NCBI RefSeq assembly: GCF_014268785.2
Contig: NZ_JABWRD020000001.1
Span: 1,873,001 to 1,937,000 of the forward strand
Source: Pseudomonas shirazensis
GTDB taxonomy: Bacteria > Pseudomonadota > Gammaproteobacteria > Pseudomonadales > Pseudomonadaceae
Direction: 5' to 3'
Length of the DNA: 64,000 bases
Shown here in pieces: positions 37,532 to 45,894 of the stretch (its first letter is position 1; each line of letters starts with the position of its first letter). The position numbers and the translations under genes are program-made. The notes beneath the pieces were generated by a model. That model searched no databases, was not told the origin of the DNA, and worked only from the letters and a program-made list of their open reading frames with translations.

Positions 37532-40413
37532 CGGCGTACCTCGGCAGTTTCCTGTTGCTCGCTGTTGCGCCGCTCCTGCAGCAGGCGCCGTTGTTCGTCA
37601 CTGAACGCCTGATAACGCTGCTGCCATTGCGACGGCTGCGATACACGCACCACCTCCACCGCCGTAACCTTGTACTCGGGGCAGTTGGTGGCCCAGTCGG
37701 AGTTGTCGGTGGTGATGACGTTGGCGCCCGACTCGGGGAAGTGGAAGGTGGTGTACACCACCCCCGGCGCAACCCGGGTACTGACCTGAGCACGCAGCAC
37801 CGTCTGCCCGGCGCGGCTGCCAATACCGACCCAATCGCCCTCGACAATGCCGCGGCTTTCGGCATCGCTTGGGTGAATCTCAAGCCGGTCCTGGGCATGC
37901 CAGGCGACGTTTTCGGTACGCCGTGTCTGCGCGCCGACGTTGTACTGGCTGAGGATGCGGCCAGTGGTCAGCAGCAGCGGGTAACGGCTGTTGACCTTCT
38001 CGTCGGTGGGCACGTAGCCAGTCAGCATGAAGCGGCCCTTGCCGCGCACGAACTGGTCGATGTGCATGGTCGGCGTGCCGTCTGGCGCCGCTTCGTTGCA
38101 CGGCCATTGCAGGCTGCCATGGCGCTCCAGTTCGCTGTAGCTGACGCGGTGGAAGCTCGGCGTCAGCCGGGCGATCTCGTCCATGATCTCTGACGGATGA
38201 CGGTAGTTCATCGGGTAGCCGAGGGCATTGGCCAGGGCCATGGTGCCTTCCCAGTCGGCCTTGCCGGCCAACGGCTGCATGACCTTGCGCACCCGCGAAA
38301 TACGCCGTTCGGCGTTGGTGAAGGTGCCATCTTTTTCAAGGAACGAACTGCCCGGCAGGAACACGTGAGCAAACTTGGCCGTCTCGTTGAGGAAGATATC
38401 CTGCACCACCACACATTCCATCGCCCGCAGCGCGGCCGTCACGTGCTGGGTGTTGGGATCGCTCTGGGCGATGTCTTCGCCTTGGCAGTACAGCGCCTTG
38501 AAGCTGCCATCCAGCGCCGCCTCGAACATGTTGGGGATGCGCAGGCCTGGGTCAGGCTGCAGGGTCACACCCCAGGCCTGCTCGAACTCGGCACGCACGG
38601 TGGCATTGGAGATGTGCCGATAACCGGGCAGCTCATGCGGGAACGAGCCCATGTCACACGAGCCCTGGACGTTGTTCTGCCCACGCAGTGGGTTCACCCC
38701 TACCCCTTCACGGCCGATGTTGCCAGTGGCCATAGCCAGGTTGGCGATGCCCATCACTGCGGTGCTGCCTTGGCTGTGCTCGGTCACGCCGAGGCCGTAG
38801 TAGATGGCCGCGTTGCCAGCGCCGGCATACAGCCGGGCTGCCGCACGGATCTGCTCGGCCGGTACGCCACAGGTCGGGCCAAGGGCTTCGGGGGCGTTCT
38901 CCGGCAGGCTGACAAAGTCGCGCCAGCGAGCGAACTCCGGCCCTTCACAGCGGGCATCGATAAAGCCCTGATCAAGTAGCCCTTCGGTAACGATCACATG
39001 GGCAAGTGCGTTGAGCATGGCCACGTTGGTGCCGGGGCGCAGTTGCAGGTGCAGCTCGGCGCGGGCATGCGGCGAGTCGACCAGATCGATCCGCCGAGGG
39101 TCGATGACGATTAGTTTGGCGCCTTCACGCAGGCGGCGTTTGAGCTGCGAGCCAAACACCGGGTGCGCGTCGGTTGGGTTGGCACCGATCACCAGGATCA
39201 CGTCGGCCTGCATCACCGAGTCAAAGCTCTGGGTGCCAGCGGATTCGCCCAAGGTCTGTTTGAGGCCATAACCGGTCGGCGAATGGCAGACACGTGCACA
39301 GGTGTCGACGTTGTTGTTGCCGAACGCCGTGCGCACGAGTTTCTGCACCAGATAGGCTTCTTCGTTGGTGCAGCGGCTGGAGGTGATGCCGCCGATCGAG
39401 TCGCGCCCGTACTTGAGCTGAATGCGGCGCAGCTCGCTGGCTGCGTAGGTGACCGCCTCGTCCCAGCTGACCTCTTGCCACGGGTCGTCAATGTGCTTGC
39501 GAATCATTGGTTTGGTGATGCGGTCCGGGTGGGTCGCGTAACCCCAGGCGAAGCGGCCTTTGACACAGGCATGGCCATGGTTGGCACCGCCGTTCTTGTC
39601 CGGGACCATGCGCACCAGTTGGTCGCCTTTCATCTCGGCGCGGAATGAGCAGCCCACGCCGCAATAGGCGCAAGTGGTGATCAACGCACGTTCTGGCTGG
39701 CCAAGTTCGACCAGGCTTTTTTCAGTCAGGGTTGCGGTTGGGCAGGCCTGCACGCAGGCGCCGCACGACACGCACTCGGAGGTGAGGAAGTCGCTACCGC
39801 CAGCCGCCGCTACTCGCGAGTCGAAACCGCGACCGGTAATGGTCAGAGCAAAGGTGCCCTGAATGTCTTCACAGGCGCGCACACAGCGGCTGCAGACAAT
39901 GCACTTGCTCGGTTCGTAATTGAAATATGGGTTGGACAGGTCCTTGGCGTCGGCAAGGTGGTTGGCGCCTTCATAGCCATAACGCACCTCACGCAGGCCA
40001 ACCTGGCCGGCCACGGTCTGCAACTCGCAGTTGCCGTTGGCCGAGCAGGTCAGGCAGTCCAGCGGGTGATCGGAGATGTATAGCTCCATCACATTGCGGC
40101 GCAGGTCGGCCAGGCGTGGCGTCTGCGTGCGCACCACCATGCCCTCGGTGACCGGTGTGGTGCACGACGCCGGGTAACCGCGCATGCCGTCGACTTCAAC
40201 CATGCACATGCGGCACGAGCCAAAGGCTTCGAGGGTATCGGTGGCACACAGTTTGGGGATGTTGGTGCCGAGCAACGCGGCGGCGCGCATCACTGAGGTG
40301 CCAGCGGGCACGCTGATGGCGCGGCCGTCGATATTCAGGCTGACCTGTACCTGGCTTTCACGCGCGGGGGTGCCGAGGTCGGCATCACTGGCGGGGTCGA
40401 AATAATTGATCAT
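37528..40413 (-). CDS. fdsA: NAD-dependent formate dehydrogenase alpha subunit (molybdopterin)
   Basis: 961 aa. Order: N-terminal NuoG-like part with [2Fe-2S] ligands (CATDTLEAFGSCRMCMVEVD in two pieces), His/Cys [4Fe-4S], a ferredoxin pair (CIVCSRCVRACED and CVSCGACVQACPT), then the molybdopterin oxidoreductase with its own [4Fe-4S] (CAYCGVGC). The metal-ligand Cys and adjacent His lie in CARVCHSPT. It oxidises formate to CO2 and passes electrons to FdsB. Start at the ATG overlapping the fdsB stop (ATGA); a longer frame to 40644 lies inside fdsB. Confidence 0.96.
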   Translation of the reverse strand: MINYFDPASDADLGTPARESQVQVSLNIDGRAISVPAGTSVMRAAALLGTNIPKLCATDTLEAFGSCRMCMVEVDGMRGYPASCTTPVTEGMVVRTQTPRLADLRRNVMELYISDHPLDCLTCSANGNCELQTVAGQVGLREVRYGYEGANHLADAKDLSNPYFNYEPSKCIVCSRCVRACEDIQGTFALTITGRGFDSRVAAAGGSDFLTSECVSCGACVQACPTATLTEKSLVELGQPERALITTCAYCGVGCSFRAEMKGDQLVRMVPDKNGGANHGHACVKGRFAWGYATHPDRITKPMIRKHIDDPWQEVSWDEAVTYAASELRRIQLKYGRDSIGGITSSRCTNEEAYLVQKLVRTAFGNNNVDTCARVCHSPTGYGLKQTLGESAGTQSFDSVMQADVILVIGANPTDAHPVFGSQLKRRLREGAKLIVIDPRRIDLVDSPHARAELHLQLRPGTNVAMLNALAHVIVTEGLLDQGFIDARCEGPEFARWRDFVSLPENAPEALGPTCGVPAEQIRAAARLYAGAGNAAIYYGLGVTEHSQGSTAVMGIANLAMATGNIGREGVGVNPLRGQNNVQGSCDMGSFPHELPGYRHISNATVRAEFEQAWGVTLQPDPGLRIPNMFEAALDGSFKALYCQGEDIAQSDPNTQHVTAALRAMECVVVQDIFLNETAKFAHVFLPGSSFLEKDGTFTNAERRISRVRKVMQPLAGKADWEGTMALANALGYPMNYRHPSEIMDEIARLTPSFHRVSYSELERHGSLQWPCNEAAPDGTPTMHIDQFVRGKGRFMLTGYVPTDEKVNSRYPLLLTTGRILSQYNVGAQTRRTENVAWHAQDRLEIHPSDAESRGIVEGDWVGIGSRAGQTVLRAQVSTRVAPGVVYTTFHFPESGANVITTDNSDWATNCPEYKVTAVEVVRVSQPSQWQQRYQAFSDEQRRLLQERRNSEQQETAEVRR

Positions 40414-41963
40414 TGGGCGGCCTCCGGGCTGGCCAGACCGAAGTCGGCAGGGAAGTGCTTGAGGGCGCTGGCCACGGGATATGAAGTCATCCCGCCCATG
40501 GCGCATAGCGAGCCGTATTGCATGGTGTCGCACAGGTCGTGCAGCAGGTTGGCCTGGTCGGCGCGGTAGGCCGGGTCGCTGCTGGCGATCAAGCGGTCGA
40601 CCACCTCCATGCCGCGGGTCGAACCGATTCGGCACGGGGTGCACTTGCCGCAGGATTCTTCAGCGCAGAACTGCAAGGCAAAGCGCGCCATATTGGCCAT
40701 GTTCAGGGTGTCATCAGCGACGACCACACCGCCGTGGCCGATCATCGCGCCAAGCGCGGCGAACGCTTCGTAGTCCAGCGGCGTATCGAACTGGCTCGGC
40801 GGCACCCAAGCGCCCAATGGCCCGCCGACCTGAGCGGCTTTCAGCGGACGCCCGCTGGAAGTACCACCGCCGTAGCCTTCGACCAGCTCGCGCAAGGTCA
40901 AGCCAAATGCACGTTCGACCAGGCCGCCATAGCGCACATTACCCGCCAGCTGGAACGGCAAGGTGCCCAGCGAACGGCCCATGCCGAAGTCGCGATAGAA
41001 CTGCGCGCCCTTGGCCATGATGATCGGCACCGAGGCCAGGGTGAGCACGTTGTGCACCAGCGTCGGCTGGCCGAACAGGCCTTCGAGCGCCGGCAGTGGC
41101 GGCTTGGCGCGGACGATGCCGCGCTTGCCTTCGAGAGATTCGAGCAGCGCGGTTTCTTCACCGCAGATATACGCGCCAGCGCCGACCCGCACCTCCAGGT
41201 CGAACGCCACACCGCTGCCGGTGGTATCCAGATAGCCCGCCTCACGGGCCAGCAACACCGCCTCGTTGAGCGCGTGGACGGCATCCGGATATTCCGAACG
41301 CACGTAGATGTAGCCCTTGCTGGCACCCACCGCCAGCCCGGCGATGATCATGCCTTCGATCAGCAGAAACGGATCACCCTCCATCAGCATGCGGTCGGCA
41401 AACGTCCCCGAGTCGCCCTCGTCGGCGTTGCATACCACGTACTTCTGCACCGCCGGAGCATCGCGCACCGTGCGCCATTTGATCCCCGCCGGAAACGCCG
41501 CGCCGCCCCGCCCGCGCAGGCCGGAATCGAGCACTGCCGCGACCACCTCTGCCTGCTCCAGCAACGCAGCTTTGGCCAGGCCTTCGAAGCCGCCGTGGTT
41601 GCGGTAATCGTCCAGCGACAGCGGCCGGGTGATACCGGCACGGGCGAACAGCAAACGCTGCTGACTGCTCAGATACGGGATCTGCTCGACCAGGCCCAGC
41701 GCCAACGGATGCTCAGCCGGCGCCGCCGTCAACGCATCGAACAGGCCCGCGACATCTTCGGCAGCCACCGGCCCAAAGCCCTGCCGGCCCTCAGCGGTTT
41801 CCACCTCAAGCAACGGTTCCAGCCAGTACAGCCCGCGCGAGCTGGTGCGGTGAATCTGTACCTCGACCTGCCGCCGTTGCGCCTCGGCGCTGAGCGCGTC
41901 GGCCAACTGATCGGCGCCCACTGCACGCGCCACCGAGTCGCAGGGAACAAAGAGCTTCAGCAT
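40410..41963 (-). CDS. fdsB: NAD-dependent formate dehydrogenase beta subunit (NADH/FMN site)
   Basis: 517 aa, NuoF-like. GLRGRGGAAFPAGIKW is the NADH/FMN glycine-rich loop, CNADEGDSGTFADR the FMN segment and the C-terminal ESCGKCTPCRIGS with a later Cys gives a [4Fe-4S] cluster. The N-terminal 130 residues are the family's thioredoxin-like region. It transfers electrons from FdsA to NAD+. Start at 41963, before LKLFVPCDS; the frame back to 42080 lies within fdsG. It overlaps fdsG by 7 nt and fdsA by 4 nt. Confidence 0.95.
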   Translation of the reverse strand: MLKLFVPCDSVARAVGADQLADALSAEAQRRQVEVQIHRTSSRGLYWLEPLLEVETAEGRQGFGPVAAEDVAGLFDALTAAPAEHPLALGLVEQIPYLSSQQRLLFARAGITRPLSLDDYRNHGGFEGLAKAALLEQAEVVAAVLDSGLRGRGGAAFPAGIKWRTVRDAPAVQKYVVCNADEGDSGTFADRMLMEGDPFLLIEGMIIAGLAVGASKGYIYVRSEYPDAVHALNEAVLLAREAGYLDTTGSGVAFDLEVRVGAGAYICGEETALLESLEGKRGIVRAKPPLPALEGLFGQPTLVHNVLTLASVPIIMAKGAQFYRDFGMGRSLGTLPFQLAGNVRYGGLVERAFGLTLRELVEGYGGGTSSGRPLKAAQVGGPLGAWVPPSQFDTPLDYEAFAALGAMIGHGGVVVADDTLNMANMARFALQFCAEESCGKCTPCRIGSTRGMEVVDRLIASSDPAYRADQANLLHDLCDTMQYGSLCAMGGMTSYPVASALKHFPADFGLASPEAAQ

Positions 41964-42442
41964 GGCTTCACCTCCTGCAGGCAGCCGCTTACCAGTGCGC
42001 TCAAGCGCTCCGGCGTCAGCCGCGCATGCACCTGGCCATCCAGTTCCAGCGCTGGCGAACAGGCGCAGGCCCCCAGGCAATACACCGGTCGCAGGCTCAC
42101 TGCGCCGTCGGCACTGGTGCCGTGATCATCCAGCCCCAACTGCTCGCGCAACTGCGCCGCCAGCGTCTCGGCGCCACGGCTCTTGCAGGATTCGGCCCGG
42201 CACAGGCGCAGGATATGCCGCGCTGGCGGCGCGGTACGGAAGTCATGGTAGAAGGTGATCACCCCGCGCACCTCAGCCTGGCTGAGGTTCAGTGCATGGG
42301 CGATATCCGGCACGGCGGCATCGGGGATATACCCAACGCCGGCCTGGATCGCATGCAGGATCGGCAACAGCGCGCCGGGGGTTTCACGGTGGTGATCCAG
42401 CACACGCTGGATCACGGGCAGGTCAAGCGTCTCATCAGACAT
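41957..42442 (-). CDS. fdsG: NAD-dependent formate dehydrogenase gamma subunit
   Basis: 161 aa, NuoE-like thioredoxin fold with a [2Fe-2S] site: CRAESCKSRG and YCLGACACSP give the four Cys. It sits beside FdsB to relay electrons. I start it at the ATG of MSDETLD; the long frame back to 42562 is arginine-rich noncoding. First gene of the fdsGBAD operon, so the promoter should lie in 42443-42600. Confidence 0.94.
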   Translation of the reverse strand: MSDETLDLPVIQRVLDHHRETPGALLPILHAIQAGVGYIPDAAVPDIAHALNLSQAEVRGVITFYHDFRTAPPARHILRLCRAESCKSRGAETLAAQLREQLGLDDHGTSADGAVSLRPVYCLGACACSPALELDGQVHARLTPERLSALVSGCLQEVKPC

Positions 42443-42927
42443 ACAGCGGACCTCGGCGTCGCGAGCGCAGGCAATACCTGCGCCCGACGTGTTCTGCTGC
42501 GGCGCACCGGCCACGTCACGGTTGCGTGGTCGCCGGGCACCTCCTTGCCCACGGCCGCGCATCTACGTGCACTGGCGTCGAGGGCATCCTGACAGCATGG
42601 CACTCCTGCCAGTACAGGGATGTGCGCCAGCGACCAGACGTATCCTGAAACCGACCTTATGACTGACAGCGCAACGCCAGCCCAACACGGTAGGTGTAGG
42701 AGCGGCCTCGTGTCGCGAAAGGGGCGCGTAGCGCGAGATCTTCACCCTGCGCAAAGACGACACCATCCCCCGCACGTCGGCCTAACACTTTCAGGAAAGC
42801 GACTCGATGCCCCAGGTGGATCCCGAGCTGTTCGACCGCGGCCAGCCTACCCGCACGACTGAACCTAGCGAACCTGTCTTTCTCCCTGACAAAAACCTTG
42901 AAAGGTTGCCCCGCAAACCGGCTTCAC
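42443..42927. other. Intergenic region between fdsG and the DUF3077 gene
   Basis: About 485 nt without a credible gene. It should contain the fds promoter on its left side. A Pseudomonas REP element is centred near 42714. I could not identify a regulator site. Confidence 0.6.
42694..42733. repeat. REP element (P. putida type)
   Basis: Begins TGTAGGAGCGGCC and continues TGTCGCGAAAGGGGCGCG, matching the core of the common P. putida REP family (GTAGGAGCGGC...TCGCGAAAGGG). A single imperfect copy in an intergenic region. Confidence 0.75.
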
Positions 42928-43224
42928 TCAGGCCGCTAAAAGTTTCTTGCTAATGCCCATATGCGCATCGTCCATCAGCGCTTTAGCCATTTCACCAAGA
43001 AAGTAGGAGGCCCAAATCAGTGCAGGCTCATTGTCCATAACGCCAATAAACGAGGCCCTACGAGCGCTATCCATCAACACCGATGCCTGCGCCAAGGCGT
43101 GGTCACAACAGTTACCCGCCTCTACCCGAAACAGCCGCTTGCCCATAATGGCGCCTTCCAGGCAAGTCGCTGAGCCGACTGTCAGGCCCAGCCTGCCGAT
43201 GCGGTCTAGCGGTTCTTTGTCCAT
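42928..43224 (-). CDS. DUF3077-like small protein
   Basis: 98 aa. Features FRVEAGNCCDHALAQASVLMDSAR and WASYFLGEMAKALMDDA, the pattern of the pseudomonad DUF3077 family (function unknown). Ribosome site GGAGG eight bases upstream of the ATG. It lies 24 nt downstream of another small gene on the same strand; the two are probably one operon. Confidence 0.7.
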   Translation of the reverse strand: MDKEPLDRIGRLGLTVGSATCLEGAIMGKRLFRVEAGNCCDHALAQASVLMDSARRASFIGVMDNEPALIWASYFLGEMAKALMDDAHMGISKKLLAA

Positions 43225-43248
43225 GTGTAATCCTCCGGCTTGGCTGAT

Positions 43249-43503
43249 TCAGTGCAACGTCGGCTTGCTCGGCTCATCGAAGCGCTGTACCTGCGTGAGA
43301 GCCGTATCCACCAAAGCTCGGGCGGTTTCGAGCTCATGCATGATGGTCAGCATCATGATCGAGCCGGGCGTGCGCGGCAGGAGCAAGGCAGATTGATGGG
43401 CCACCGTCAGTGCGCACAGGACGTAATCTGCGGCTTGGATCAGGGTGTCTTCGAGGGCGTGGAGGGAGTTGGGATGGCGTGGGTCGGGGACGATTTTAAT
43501 CAT
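43249..43503 (-). CDS. Small pseudomonad protein (DUF6124-like)
   Basis: 84 aa, starting MIKIVPDPRH, with a helical body (DTLIQAADYVLCALTV and MHELETARALVDTALT). The start and size resemble what I know as the DUF6124 family; function unknown. The ATG at 43503 has GGAG eight bases upstream; the open frame to 43536 is not needed. Upstream lie two copies of a structured repeat, the nearer one 36 nt before the start, so it may form its mRNA leader. Confidence 0.6.
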   Translation of the reverse strand: MIKIVPDPRHPNSLHALEDTLIQAADYVLCALTVAHQSALLLPRTPGSIMMLTIMHELETARALVDTALTQVQRFDEPSKPTLH

Positions 43504-43539
43504 ATCGACTTCTCCTGCGTGGGGAAAGCCAGACACCTG

Positions 43540-43639
43540 TCCTTTGCAGAGGATGGGTGGCGGCTACGTACAGGCTGCAAAGCCGGGGCAGAAGAAGGAA
43601 ACCCGGTAGGTCCGAAAACCTCCCATACGCAGCCACCAT
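43540..43639 (-). ncRNA. Structured RNA-like repeat, copy 1
   Basis: Read on the minus strand it can fold into an outer stem GGCTGCGTA/TACGTAGCC enclosing hairpins AGGTT-TTCG-GACCT, CCGGG/CCCGG and GGCT-TTGC-AGCC, followed by TCCT-CTGCAA-AGGA. Copy 2 has the same fold with compensating base changes. It lies immediately 5' of the DUF6124-like gene. Not matched to a named RNA family by me. Confidence 0.5.
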
Positions 43640-43920
43640 AAAGCGCAACCGCCAGCATGAATTCATGCAGACAGCCTGGTGGTAACTCCTTCCTCTCTGG
43701 CTCGGGTTTGCAGACCCGTTCGCTGATTTCGCAGCGACAGGGCGAGACTAGGAGGTTGGAGATACCACCGCAATGGCGAAAAAGCGGTAATAGGATGATT
43801 CGGAAATGGACTACAGGGAAGAGCGAAAATCTGATTAATTCACGTAGGACCCAGACCGAAGATGAAACGAAATAAGACGAGAGTTCATCTGAGGCCCAGC
43901 CTGTCGATGAAAGTTGATGG

Positions 43921-44024
43921 TCCTTATCAAGGAAGGATTGATGGGTGGCAGCTACATACAGGTCTGCAAGACCGGAAGATGAGAGAACCGGCAGATCCGA
44001 AGACCTCCCGTAGGTAGCCGCCAT
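43921..44024 (-). ncRNA. Structured RNA-like repeat, copy 2
   Basis: Same order of elements as copy 1: outer stem GGCTACCTA/TATGTAGCT, AGGTC-TTCG-GATCT, CCGG/CCGG, GGTC-TTGCA-GACC and TCCTT-GAT-AAGGA. The paired changes relative to copy 1 support selection on structure rather than protein. Confidence 0.5.
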
Positions 44025-44046
44025 TGACTGAGCGACATCAGCACCG

Positions 44047-44679
44047 TCAAACCGCGAGATACACGAGCTTGCGCAATTCCCCAATTACCTGCGGGTTTCG
44101 TACCTCGTGAACATCCGCCCAAATCCGCGCAATCACTGATTTGAGCAGCTCAGTCTGGCTCATCTGCGTGCGTTGCAGCAGCGCCAGAAAATCCTCGGCA
44201 ATATGCGGGTTGATCTTCATCGACAGCCGACGCGTTGCCGCCGGAGCCGCCAGCGCCCGTTGACGCAGTTGCTCATCCAGCGCCAGAACAAACGCCTCAT
44301 GAGCAGCCTGCAGCCCGGCGGCATCGTCAGCCTGCGCCAGCGCCTGAAAGTAATAGCCCAGAAAGAACTTGCGCAGATTCACCCCTGCATCGCTGCTCAC
44401 CTCATGCATCGCCGCATCCAGCACATCCAGGTAAAACGCAGGCAAGCGCGCCTCGATAGACTTGAGCTGCTGCTTGCGCGCTTCACGGATAGCCGGCGTG
44501 GATTGCGGCGGGATCGCCACGACCGTTTCGCATCCGCTGCAGACACCCACAAGAATATCTCGCGCCTGGCCCTGGCCGTCGCTGAATGGCACGTCGCGAC
44601 GCCCGTAAACAAACGCCACCAGCGCTTGGCAGTGCTCGCACAGCGCCCTGCCCGTGTCGCCTTCAAAATAGATCTGCAT
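44047..44679 (-). CDS. Zinc-ribbon protein, putative antitoxin (MqsA-like N-terminus)
   Basis: 210 aa. A CxxC...CxxC pair (CEHC about residue 14, CSGC about residue 47) with VPFSDGQGQARDILVGV between resembles the MqsA N-terminal zinc ribbon. The rest is helical; the last 60 residues (RRLSMKINPHIAEDFLALLQ and onwards) could form a DNA-binding region but no XRE helix-turn-helix like that of MqsA is seen. It follows the candidate toxin gene by 11 nt on the same strand. Start at MQIYFEGDTG is my choice. Confidence 0.5.
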   Translation of the reverse strand: MQIYFEGDTGRALCEHCQALVAFVYGRRDVPFSDGQGQARDILVGVCSGCETVVAIPPQSTPAIREARKQQLKSIEARLPAFYLDVLDAAMHEVSSDAGVNLRKFFLGYYFQALAQADDAAGLQAAHEAFVLALDEQLRQRALAAPAATRRLSMKINPHIAEDFLALLQRTQMSQTELLKSVIARIWADVHEVRNPQVIGELRKLVYLAV

Positions 44680-44690
44680 GATCTGGATAC

Positions 44691-44981
44691 TCACTGATGA
44701 ACGCTGAGGAACCAGGTGTCTGGCTCGATGAAATAAAACTTGATGTACCAACCGTGCCGCCTCAGCACATGAACGATGACCTCGGGGGCCATGTGGTGCG
44801 CGGTGCAGCTATGGTGAGCGCCGCTGCATGAACGGATCACCTCGATGACTGCACGTGCCGACACGGCCCCCATTGCCAGCAGATTTTTGATCGTGATGTC
44901 ACCCCGCGCCGCATGCAGATAGTTGCCCGACTCGAGCGCCGCAATTAACGCGCGCTTTGCCGCTTTGAAACCGTTATCCAT
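44691..44981 (-). CDS. Putative type II toxin (MqsR-like)
   Basis: 96 aa, basic. GNYLHAARGDITIKNLLAMG and VIEVIRSCSGAHHS, then WYIKFYFIEPDTWFLSVH, follow the length and strand order of MqsR-type RNase toxins, but the W-Q-D-V motif is not present and the match is weak. The ATG at 44981 has AAGGA five bases upstream. The toxin-first order with a downstream zinc-ribbon gene matches mqsRA. Function is inferred from context. Confidence 0.45.
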   Translation of the reverse strand: MDNGFKAAKRALIAALESGNYLHAARGDITIKNLLAMGAVSARAVIEVIRSCSGAHHSCTAHHMAPEVIVHVLRRHGWYIKFYFIEPDTWFLSVHQ

Positions 44982-45330
44982 AGTCATCCTTGACTGGTAC
45001 GAAAATCATCGTACATTTCTGCAGTTTGGTCCAGTCCGCCTGTAGAGCGGAGCGACCAATGGTCGTCCACCGCAAAAACAGATGCGCACACCTTGGAATG
45101 ACTATGGCAGGCCCGCGTGCCAGAGCCCTTGCCGTACCGTTACCAGCCTTTACCCGGTTTGCACAATGTGTCCGGCTACTGATCGCCACCGCCCCATTCA
45201 GGCGCACCCGGTACCCGCGTGAATCCAGCTGAACTTTCGAAACCACCCTGCCCTCCCATTTTTACGTGTCGGGCAAAAGCATCGACCGAACCATTTCCAT
45301 CACCTTGATCGAGAGGACCGAGAGACCACC
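44982..45330. other. Intergenic region upstream of the PfpI gene and toxin gene
   Basis: 349 nt between divergent genes. Overlapping open frames occur on both strands (45246 to 44974 and 44990 to 45232), but neither has a ribosome site or recognisable content. Promoters for both directions are expected here. Confidence 0.5.
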
Positions 45331-45894
45331 ATGAGTAATCAACTGGCAGGTAGAAAGGTACTGTTCATCACCGCAAACACCGGCATTGAACGCGATGAGC
45401 TGGTCAAACCGCTGGAAGCGCTGAAGGCTCACGGAGCTGAAGTCACCCACGGGTCGAGCGAAGGCGGCACCACCCAGACGTTCGTTGGCGACACCGAGAA
45501 AGACCGCACCGTCGAGTCCCAGACCTCCCTGGCTGGGCTCAAGGCGGCAGACTTCGATGCGCTTGTGATTCCAGGCGGCACGGTCAATGCCGATACGCTG
45601 CGATTGGACGAGAACGCTCAGCGCCTGGTGAAGGAGTTCGCCGATGCGGGCAAGGTAATCGCTGCGATCTGCCATGGCCCTTGGGTGTTGATCAATGCCG
45701 GGGTTATTCCGGGCAAGACCCTCACCTCGTACCCCAGCGTTAGGCTTGACCTTGAAAATGCCGGGGCTGAAGGTTGGGTTGATGCTGAGGTGAAGCAATG
45801 TAAAGCCAATGGCTGGACCTTGATTACCTCGCGGACGCCGAAGGACATTCCTGCCTTCAATGACGCTATCGCTGCGGCGATTGAAGGGAAATAA
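45331..45894 (+). CDS. DJ-1/PfpI family protein (type 1 glutamine amidotransferase fold)
   Basis: 187 aa. The nucleophile elbow AICHGPWVL (Cys about residue 109) is preceded by ALVIPGGT, with the acidic residue of the fold in the N-terminal half, as in YhbO/PfpI proteins. Members act as stress-related proteases, glyoxalases or deglycases; the precise activity is disputed in the family. GAGAG precedes the start. It stands alone, with AT-rich mobile DNA beginning about 400 nt downstream. Confidence 0.9.
   Translation: MSNQLAGRKVLFITANTGIERDELVKPLEALKAHGAEVTHGSSEGGTTQTFVGDTEKDRTVESQTSLAGLKAADFDALVIPGGTVNADTLRLDENAQRLVKEFADAGKVIAAICHGPWVLINAGVIPGKTLTSYPSVRLDLENAGAEGWVDAEVKQCKANGWTLITSRTPKDIPAFNDAIAAAIEGK

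Larger units (their letters stand above)
43504..44046. other. Gene-free region holding two structured repeats
   Basis: 543 nt. A 194-codon open frame runs across it on the minus strand but lacks family similarity and is broken by stem-loop sequence, so I do not call a gene. It contains two repeat copies (43540-43639 and 43921-44024). Confidence 0.7.

Noticed and set aside
43500..44084. Minus-strand frame of 194 codons upstream of the DUF6124-like gene
   Set aside because: Runs through two hairpin-rich repeats with compensating base changes; better explained as structured RNA.
44974..45246. Small open frames on both strands upstream of the PfpI gene
   Set aside because: Mutually overlapping, no ribosome site and no recognisable content.
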